64,000 nucleotides of DNA from Solirubrobacter deserti (GTDB taxonomy: Bacteria > Actinomycetota > Thermoleophilia > Solirubrobacterales > Solirubrobacteraceae), in the NCBI RefSeq assembly GCF_027587175.1, contig NZ_JAPCID010000046.1, positions 1-64,000 on the forward strand. Reading direction: 5' to 3'. Of this stretch, positions 58,928 to 64,000 are shown in pieces (positions within the stretch are counted from its first letter, which is position 1; every line of letters begins with the position of its first letter). The notes beneath the pieces are model-generated. The model was given only the letters and a program-made list of their open reading frames with translations. It ran no database searches and was not told where the DNA came from. Both the position numbers and the translations under genes were made by a program.

Positions 58928-61237
58928 TCACCCCACCCGGTACCCCGCCTCTTCGAGGCGGTCGAACGCCCCCTGCAGCGAGGTCTCGGCGCGCCGGGCG
59001 GCGCTGCGGGCTTGGGCGTAGGCGCGTTCGCGGCCGCTGCGGGCGGCCTGAGCGGCGTCCCCGTACGCGTCCGCGGCGGTCTTGACGCGGCTGGTGATCT
59101 GGGTCGCGAGCGCGCGCTCGGCCGGTCCGGCGGCGAGCTCGGTCTGCCCCGCCTCGCGGTATGCGCCGGCGAGCGCAGCGAGCGCGTTGGCCTGGGCGGT
59201 GCGTGTGCGGGCGCGGCCCAGCGCGCGGGTGGAGGCCGAGCGTGCGGCCTCCAGCTCGGAGGCGAGCCCGTCCACGTCCTCGGCGAACTCGGCGCTGGGG
59301 CCGACGGGCCGCGTGTCGTGGCCTTCGAGCCTCAGGCTCGCGGCGGTCTCGTCGCAGGCGCGCTGCGGGCCGTGGCACGCGACTGCGGCCGCGCCCGTGG
59401 TGAGCGGGACGACGTAGACCGTCAACGGCTTGTCGAACCCGTTCGGACGCAGGTCACGGAAGCGCATCGCCTCCGCCTCGCCGAGCTTGACGCGATCGTC
59501 GGTCGCAGGCGGGTTCCCGAGGCCCTCGAGGAACCCGGCGGGGAGCAGCTGCGGGCCGGAAGGATCGGTGAGCGTGCCGGCGACCGCGCCGCCGTCGGAG
59601 GCCCCGATCGACACCGGGTCCTTGAGATCCAGCCCCGGGATCACGGGCGCTTCCGCGCGCCGCCACCCCGTCGGCGCGGTGAGCTGCACGCCACCGGCGG
59701 ACACGGTGACCGGCGCGGGCGCCGCCACCGGCTCGGGCGAGCCGGAACGTCCCGCCAGGAACGCGCCCACGGCGGCCCCGACGACGATGACGGAGAGGAC
59801 CGCGAGCGCGGGCCGCCGCCGCTGGGCCGCTTCGGACGTGGTCGCGCCGGCGGCCGCGGTGCGCGCCGACACGCGCGTCTCGGGGACGGCCTCCCGCGCC
59901 ACGTAGGGCGTGTCGCCCGCCGCAGCTCCGCGTTCGGACACGCGCGTCTCGGGGGCCGCCTGTCCCGACTGCGCCCCGCGCTCGGACACGCGCGTCTCCG
60001 GCGCCGCCTCGCGCGCCTCCGCCGGCGCTTCGCCCGCCCATCCGCGCGTCTCGGGGGCCGCGGCCGCGCCGGCGCTCGCCGGCGCGGCCGCTCGTCCGGA
60101 GGCCGGCGTCTCGGAGGGTGCCGCCCGCACGGCGCCCGACGCTTCCTCCCCTGCCCTACGTTCGGATACGCGCGTCTCGCGCGCCGGCGTTTGCGGGGAG
60201 CGCACGCGCGCGGAGATCCGGGTGTCCGGCGCGGTCTCGGCCGGCGGCGGCGTGGCGACCGCCGCCGCCGTGCGCAACGGCGACGCGGGCGTGTCCTGCG
60301 CGGCCGCAGGCGTGTCCGCGCGGGGCGCCGCGGCGCGAGTGGTGCCGCGGACGGTGGTCGGTGAGCGCCGGGGATCGGTCGGCATCGGCGAGCCGAACGG
60401 GCCCGGCGCGTCTTCAGCGACGTCCGCCAGCGCCTCGGCGGCCGCCGCGACCATCGCCGAGGCGGACTCCAAGCGCTCCCCCGGCTCCCTCGCCAGCCCG
60501 CGCGCCATCACCGCGTCGCTCGCCCCCGGCAGGTCCCCCCGGCGGGCCGTCACGGACGGCGCCGGGTCGGCGACATGCGCGTACAGCAGCGCAGCGTCGG
60601 TCAACCGCACGAACGGGACCTCGCCGGTCAAGCACTCGTACAGCACGGCGGTGAGCGCGTATTGGTCGCTGCCGCGGCCGCCGATCTCGCCCGAGATCAG
60701 CTCGGGAGCGACGTAGTCGAACGTGCCGACGAACTGTCCGGTCTTCGTGACGCCCGTCGCGCCCGCTTCCTTGGTCAAGCCGAAGTCGGCCAGGTACGCG
60801 TGGTCACGCGCGCCGACGAGGATGTTCTGCGGCTTGATGTCGCGGTGGATGAGCTCGGCCTCGTGGGCGGCGTCGAGCGCGTCCGCGATCGGCCCGAGCA
60901 CGCGCAGCGCGCGCGCCACGCTCAGCCCGCCGCCGAGGATCAGCTCCTTCAGGTTGCTCCCGCGCACCAGGCGCATCGCCAGGAACAGGCCTTCGTCGAC
61001 CTCGCCCGCCTCGTACACGGGGACGATGTTCGGGTGATCGAGCGCCGCCTGGATCAGGCCTTCACGCCGGAAGCGTTCACGGAAGTCCTGGTCCGAGGTG
61101 AGGACGTCGGCCAGGAACTTCAGCGCCACCGTGCGGTTCAGCGAGAGCTGCGTCGCCGTGTAGACGACGCCCATCCCGCCGCGCCCGAGGACGCCGTCGA
61201 TCCGATAGCCGGCGACGATGTCGCCAGGAGCGAGCAC
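58928..61237 (-). CDS. Transmembrane Ser/Thr protein kinase with repeat-bearing linker
   Basis: 769 aa. A full PknB-type kinase domain: G18-R-G-G-M-G23, K40, H131-R-D-I-K-P-Q-N, D151-F-G and A-P-E. A 200-residue Ala/Pro linker holds six copies of [ED]-T-R, most as [ED]-T-R-[VI]-S-[EA]-R. A TM helix (about 478-495) and an extracytoplasmic domain with S-A-G-G-V-Q-L-T-A-P-T-G-W and a helical, Ala/Arg-rich end (about 660-769) follow. Two FHA-domain genes in the same run and one divergent make phosphothreonine-dependent recruitment likely. Target proteins are unknown. Confidence 0.93.
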   Translation of the reverse strand: MLAPGDIVAGYRIDGVLGRGGMGVVYTATQLSLNRTVALKFLADVLTSDQDFRERFRREGLIQAALDHPNIVPVYEAGEVDEGLFLAMRLVRGSNLKELILGGGLSVARALRVLGPIADALDAAHEAELIHRDIKPQNILVGARDHAYLADFGLTKEAGATGVTKTGQFVGTFDYVAPELISGEIGGRGSDQYALTAVLYECLTGEVPFVRLTDAALLYAHVADPAPSVTARRGDLPGASDAVMARGLAREPGERLESASAMVAAAAEALADVAEDAPGPFGSPMPTDPRRSPTTVRGTTRAAAPRADTPAAAQDTPASPLRTAAAVATPPPAETAPDTRISARVRSPQTPARETRVSERRAGEEASGAVRAAPSETPASGRAAAPASAGAAAAPETRGWAGEAPAEAREAAPETRVSERGAQSGQAAPETRVSERGAAAGDTPYVAREAVPETRVSARTAAAGATTSEAAQRRRPALAVLSVIVVGAAVGAFLAGRSGSPEPVAAPAPVTVSAGGVQLTAPTGWRRAEAPVIPGLDLKDPVSIGASDGGAVAGTLTDPSGPQLLPAGFLEGLGNPPATDDRVKLGEAEAMRFRDLRPNGFDKPLTVYVVPLTTGAAAVACHGPQRACDETAASLRLEGHDTRPVGPSAEFAEDVDGLASELEAARSASTRALGRARTRTAQANALAALAGAYREAGQTELAAGPAERALATQITSRVKTAADAYGDAAQAARSGRERAYAQARSAARRAETSLQGAFDRLEEAGYRVG
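59861..60229 (-). repeat. Six [ED]-T-R-V-S-like repeats in the kinase linker
   Basis: Kinase residues 338, 354, 396, 414, 430 and 453 begin D-T-R-I-S-A-R, E-T-R-V-S-E-R, E-T-R-G-W-A-G, E-T-R-V-S-E-R, E-T-R-V-S-E-R and E-T-R-V-S-A-R. Surroundings share A-A-P and R-G-A. The DNA shows the same ACGCGCGTCTC core again and again, so some copies arose by duplication. Each carries a Thr and a Ser close to acidic or Arg residues, suitable as autophosphorylation or FHA-docking sites (inference). Confidence 0.75.
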
Positions 61238-61240
61238 GGC

Positions 61241-61642
61241 TCAGCCGATCTCTTCGACCGGACGCGTCGCCGGCTTCTTCTTCGGTGTCGGCGAAGACGG
61301 CGACGGGGTCGTGGGCCGCGGGTTCGACGGTGCTGCGGTGGCGGCGGGCGGTGCGGTGGTGGTGGTGGTGGTCGTGCGCTGCGTCGGCGCCGGAGCCGAC
61401 GACGACGACGGCGGCGTGGCCGCCTGCGGCTTCTTCTTGGGCTTGGGCGCAGGACGCAGCGCCGGGATGGCACGTGCGGCGGTCACCCCGGAAGCCGAGA
61501 CGGGCGCGCCGGGCGCCAGCGGCTCAGGCGTCGGAGCGGGCGCGACGACCGGCGCTCCCGCGTCCGCGCGGGTCACCCGCCCGAGGCCGAACGCGACCGC
61601 CACAAGGCTCACACCGACCAAGGTCAGCACGACGATCCGCAT
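61241..61642 (-). CDS. Pro/Thr-rich membrane-anchored protein
   Basis: 133 aa, starting 1 nt after the previous stop and ending 3 nt before the kinase start. One N-terminal helix (I-V-V-L-T-L-V-G-V-S-L-V-A-V-A-F-G-L) is followed by a low-complexity, extracytoplasmic region rich in Pro, Ala, Thr and Ser, with seven consecutive Thr and two P-K-K-K-P clusters. It looks like a wall-spanning spacer, not an enzyme. Tight linkage suggests a structural role with the kinase. Confidence 0.7.
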   Translation of the reverse strand: MRIVVLTLVGVSLVAVAFGLGRVTRADAGAPVVAPAPTPEPLAPGAPVSASGVTAARAIPALRPAPKPKKKPQAATPPSSSSAPAPTQRTTTTTTTAPPAATAAPSNPRPTTPSPSSPTPKKKPATRPVEEIG

Positions 61643-61643
61643 G

Positions 61644-62717
61644 TCAGTAGCACGCTCCCTTTACGGGCGTGGACCTGCCCTCCGGCAGGCAGCGCGTCCA
61701 CGACTGGGTCATCGTCGTCTTCTTCACCGTGTAGCGGTAGGTCTCGCCGTTGTAGCCCGGCCGCGAGACGCTCACGTCGATCGTCGTGCCCGGCTTCAGC
61801 CGACCCGCTCGGAGCTTCTTCGCGCTCACGTTCAGTCGCGACTTGGTCGGCCGCAGCGTCTGCTTCTTGCAGCCGCGCGAGCACCGGACGGTGACCGTCA
61901 CGCCCTTGCGCGTCCCGCTCAACCGCAGCTCGCGCATGATCACGCCGCGGCCGCTCGTCGGGACGATCCGCCACTTGACGTCGACCTCCTGGCGCTTGCG
62001 GTCCTCGCACCCGTCCTGGTTGATGTCCCGCCCGCGCGTGCCGGCGCCGGGGCACTTGTCCTGGGCGCCGCGGATGCCGTCCCGGTCCGGGTCGGGATCT
62101 CCGGCGCTGTTGCCAAAGCCGCCCGTGGTCGTGGGCACCCCGCCGCCGGTTCCGCCACCCGTGCCGCCGCCGGACCCGTCGTCGGCGAGGAACGCCGTCG
62201 ACAGCCCGAAGTCACCGGACGCGGGAGAGCCTGTCCGCCGCGTGAGGCCGCCGATCTGGATGTGGTAGGTCTTGCCCGCCTCCAGGCCGCGCACCGCGAG
62301 GCCTTCACGCCCGTACGTGTCGCCGTTGTCGAACGAGTCGTCGGAGCAGATCCGCTGGCCCGTCGCCACGTCGTAGATGGCCATCCGCGCGTCGATGCCG
62401 ACCAGCGCGACGATCAGGATGCCGTTCTGGTTCGGGTGCACGGCCGCCCACACCGTCCGGCCGAACGTGGACCCGTCCGGGCAGGAGAGCTCCTCGTCGC
62501 TCTCGGCCACCGAGCTCTTGTTCTCGGCCCCGATGACGTGCGGGGCGTCGAGCGTGGGCATCGGCGTGCCGGGCGCGTTGATGCAGTACGGCCCGCTGCG
62601 GTACTCGCCCGCGAGCGGCGCAGTCTGTACGCAGTTCGTCTGCGCGTGCGCCGAGGGGGCGAGCAGCGTCATCGCCGCCACCGCCAGCAGTACCCCTGTC
62701 GCCGTCCGCAAGCCCAT
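61644..62717 (-). CDS. Secreted protein with TSP3-like calcium-binding segment
   Basis: 357 aa from ATG 62715-62717 with GGAGG upstream. Signal peptide cleaved after A-H-A. An N-terminal domain with several Cys (N-C-V-Q-T, Y-C-I-N-A, L-S-C-P-D-G, I-C-S-D-D-S-F-D-N) resembles PPC-type beta domains. A Gly/Thr linker leads to D-P-D-P-D-R-D-G-I and D-K-C-P-G...D-I-N-Q-D-G-C-E-D, a thrombospondin-3-like calcium motif. A beta-rich tail with V-R-C-S-R-G-C-K-K follows. Member of the kinase run; it may be the extracellular ligand-binding part of the system (inference). Confidence 0.8.
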   Translation of the reverse strand: MGLRTATGVLLAVAAMTLLAPSAHAQTNCVQTAPLAGEYRSGPYCINAPGTPMPTLDAPHVIGAENKSSVAESDEELSCPDGSTFGRTVWAAVHPNQNGILIVALVGIDARMAIYDVATGQRICSDDSFDNGDTYGREGLAVRGLEAGKTYHIQIGGLTRRTGSPASGDFGLSTAFLADDGSGGGTGGGTGGGVPTTTGGFGNSAGDPDPDRDGIRGAQDKCPGAGTRGRDINQDGCEDRKRQEVDVKWRIVPTSGRGVIMRELRLSGTRKGVTVTVRCSRGCKKQTLRPTKSRLNVSAKKLRAGRLKPGTTIDVSVSRPGYNGETYRYTVKKTTMTQSWTRCLPEGRSTPVKGACY

Positions 62718-62787
62718 CCGTGCCTCCAGGAAAGTACACCACCGCTGTCGACACGGTGTTAACAAGACGGATCCGGTCACGCCGAAT

Positions 62788-63108
62788 TCACGCAATGAGC
62801 AGCCGGAGACGGGTCCCGCCGACGCGCAGCTCGTCGCCCTCGAGCAGCGGATGCGGCAGCGCGATGCGCGCGCCGTTGACCCACGTGCCGTTGGTCGAGT
62901 TGAGGTCGTTCACGCGCGCGCCGTCCTCGAAGACGGTCACCAGCGCGTGCCGGCGGGAGACCTGGTCGTCCTCGATCACGATCCCGGCCGTGTCGTCGCG
63001 CCCGATCGCGATCGCGATCGCGCCCGCCAGCGGGAACTCCCGGCCGCTGTCCGGACCGTCGAGCACGACGAGCCGTACGCCCGCGGACCTAGAATCGCGC
63101 ACGGCCAT
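62788..63108 (-). CDS. Single-domain FHA protein
   Basis: 106 aa from ATG 63106-63108. I-A-I-G-R, V-S-R-R-H-A-L-V and L-N-S-T-N-G-T-W-V-N are the phosphothreonine-contact loops, all intact. There is no other domain. It is the promoter-proximal gene of the leftward kinase run, so it is a likely adaptor that reads the kinase's phosphothreonines. GGGAGGG lies 9 nt upstream, inside the first codons of the divergent gene. An alternative ATG at 63132 exists. Confidence 0.85.
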   Translation of the reverse strand: MAVRDSRSAGVRLVVLDGPDSGREFPLAGAIAIAIGRDDTAGIVIEDDQVSRRHALVTVFEDGARVNDLNSTNGTWVNGARIALPHPLLEGDELRVGGTRLRLLIA

Positions 63109-63769
63109 GGCCGTTCCCTCCCCCGTCGACATCAAGGCCCGCCTCGAAGCCGAGCGCGCCGGCACGCCGTTCCTGCTCTTCCGCGACGGCGAAGACGTCC
63201 AGCACATCCGCCCGCTCGAGCCCGCCGAGGCGCCGATCAGCATCGGCCGCGCGCCCGAGACCGCGCTCACGATCGCGTGGGACCCGGACGTGTCCCGGTT
63301 GCACGCCGAGCTGGAGATCTCCGGCGGCCAGTGGATGCTCGTCGACGACGGCCTCTCCCGCAACGGCTCGTTCGTGAACGGCGAGCGGTTGGTGGGACGG
63401 CGGCGCCTGCGGGACGGGGACGCGCTGCGCTTCGGTGAAACGCTCGTGCAGTTCCGCGCGCCGCTGCAGGGCGCGTCGCACGCGACGGCCGTCGCCGCGA
63501 ACCTGGCGACCGCGGCCGACCTGACCGAGGCCCAGCGCCGCGTGTTGGTGGCGCTGTGCCGGCCGTTCAAGGACGGCGACGCCTTCGCCACGCCCGCCAC
63601 CAACCAGCAGATCGCGGCGGAGCTGTTCCTGTCGGTCGACGCCGTCAAGGGCCACCTCCGCACGCTGTTCGCGAAGTTCGGGGTGGACGAGCTGCCGCAG
63701 ATGCAAAAGCGCGTGCGGCTGGCCGAGCGGGCGTTCCTGACGGGGGTCGTGACCGAGCGCGAGCTGTAG
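63107..63769 (+). CDS. FHA-domain protein with C-terminal helix-turn-helix
   Basis: 220 aa from ATG 63107. The FHA part has I-S-I-G-R, V-S-R-L-H-A-E-L and L-S-R-N-G-S-F-V-N. The C-terminal 95 residues (L-T-E-A-Q-R-R-V-L-V-A-L-C-R-P-F, T-N-Q-Q-I-A-A-E-L-F-L-S-V-D-A-V-K-G-H-L-R-T-L-F-A-K-F-G) are a LuxR/winged-helix type DNA-binding region. A TAGAAT -10 box (63090-63095) sits 11 nt before the ATG, so the leader is at most a few bases. It is probably a regulator recruited by phosphorylation. Confidence 0.88.
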   Translation: MAVPSPVDIKARLEAERAGTPFLLFRDGEDVQHIRPLEPAEAPISIGRAPETALTIAWDPDVSRLHAELEISGGQWMLVDDGLSRNGSFVNGERLVGRRRLRDGDALRFGETLVQFRAPLQGASHATAVAANLATAADLTEAQRRVLVALCRPFKDGDAFATPATNQQIAAELFLSVDAVKGHLRTLFAKFGVDELPQMQKRVRLAERAFLTGVVTEREL

Positions 63770-63848
63770 CACGGGCCAGGTTGTATGCGCCGCGGCCCGG
63801 CGCCACCACCAACCCGAGGTGTTGACCGGGCCACACCCCGGAAGCTCG

Positions 63849-63876
63849 AGCCGGTCGCAGTGGTGCCCGACCGGCT
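63849..63876. terminator. Hairpin between convergent genes at the right end
   Basis: AGCCGGTCG (63849-63857) and CGACCGGCT (63868-63876) form a perfect 9-bp stem with a 10-nt loop, between the stop of the FHA-HTH gene (63769) and the stop of the leftward gene (63887). It could serve both. Confidence 0.5.
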
Positions 63877-63884
63877 TGCGCGTC

Positions 63885-64000
63885 CTACTGCGCGCGAACG
63901 ACGCGCGTGGCCCGGAAGCGGTACCCGTCCTGCACGGGCCCGCCGAGGTCCTCGACGTCGCACGTCACCGGTTCTCCCGCCGTGAGCCCGCGGAAGCCGG
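63885..64000 (-). CDS. C-terminal fragment, possibly a cold-shock-domain protein
   Basis: The frame entering from the window edge ends at TAG 63885-63887 and reads F-R-G-L-T-A-G-E-P-V-T-C-D-V-E-D-L, then Y-R-F-R-A-T-R-V-V-R-A-Q. Its strand pattern and Gly placement resemble the last two strands of a cold-shock domain, but 37 residues are too few to be sure. The 5' part lies outside the window. Confidence 0.4.
   Translation of the reverse strand, partial: GFRGLTAGEPVTCDVEDLGGPVQDGYRFRATRVVRAQ

Noticed and set aside
61320-61390. Run of Thr codons in the Pro/Thr-rich protein, considered as a simple-sequence contingency locus
   Set aside because: It sits in frame within a coherent anchor-plus-spacer protein, and the low complexity is typical of wall-spanning linkers; no frame disruption is seen.
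1-64000. Search for tRNA, rRNA, CRISPR arrays, integrase and att sites
   Set aside because: No T-loop/anticodon-arm pattern, no regularly spaced direct repeats and no integrase-like gene were seen; a tRNAscan or CRISPR finder run would be decisive.

Overview
The window is a very GC-rich actinobacterial chromosome segment. Codons end almost always in G or C, several genes start with GTG or TTG, and many starts sit 6-10 nt behind a TANNNT -10 box, which suggests leaderless mRNAs. Secreted proteins with Gly-Pro-Ala collagen-like tracts, CARDB-like and K-K-G-K-type Ig-like tails, single-TM ECF partners and FHA/Ser-Thr-kinase genes point to Thermoleophilia, most likely Solirubrobacterales (inference; no rRNA or marker gene is present). 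No tRNA, rRNA, CRISPR array or intact mobile element was found.

Layout. 0-9 kb: secreted and surface proteins (CARDB, DUF2807 lipoprotein, GH16 glucanase, glucoamylase-like protein, large M14 peptidase) plus a PAPS pair, cysC and a convergent sulfotransferase. 9-11 kb: an ECF sigma factor with a coupled membrane protein. 10.9-24.5 kb: one leftward, translationally coupled operon of three giant proteins (2303, 1218 and 1030 aa) of unknown function. It contains an OmpA-like module and a degenerate PLD-like module, and is the main candidate for an undescribed system. 24.7-33 kb: PBP2, an orphan DUF7668-type protein, a candidate small RNA, a spore-photoproduct-lyase-like radical SAM enzyme, a DHFR-like reductase, an EamA/MarR divergent pair with a palindromic operator, and a LuxR/cupin divergent pair with a long inverted repeat.

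33-48 kb is accessory and partly decayed. It holds FkbM methyltransferase, frame-shifted remnants of a ricin-B lectin and an IS3-type transposase, an Imm1-like fragment, a SUKH protein, a frame-shifted membrane protein and several small genes. Embedded in it is an ECF41 regulon: two divergent NAD-dependent epimerase genes, both preceded by TGTCACR-N16-CGTC promoters, with the ECF41 sigma gene coupled to one of them. A second ECF/anti-sigma pair lies at 42.3-43.8 kb.

48-57 kb: an ERCC4-type nuclease, M28 peptidase and rhomboid run; a collagen-like secreted protein; an MbnP/MbnH-type metalloprotein/di-haem enzyme pair behind a 170-bp array of perfect hairpins; two paralogous small membrane proteins; a class A beta-lactamase; and a YCII/ECF42 pair. 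57-64 kb: a phospho-signalling locus with an FHA-trypsin-PDZ protein, a transmembrane Ser/Thr kinase carrying six [ED]-T-R repeats, a Pro/Thr-rich anchor, a secreted TSP3-like protein, a lone FHA protein, and a divergent FHA-HTH regulator whose start codon overlaps that of its neighbour. The window carries four ECF sigma genes, each next to its presumed partner or target.
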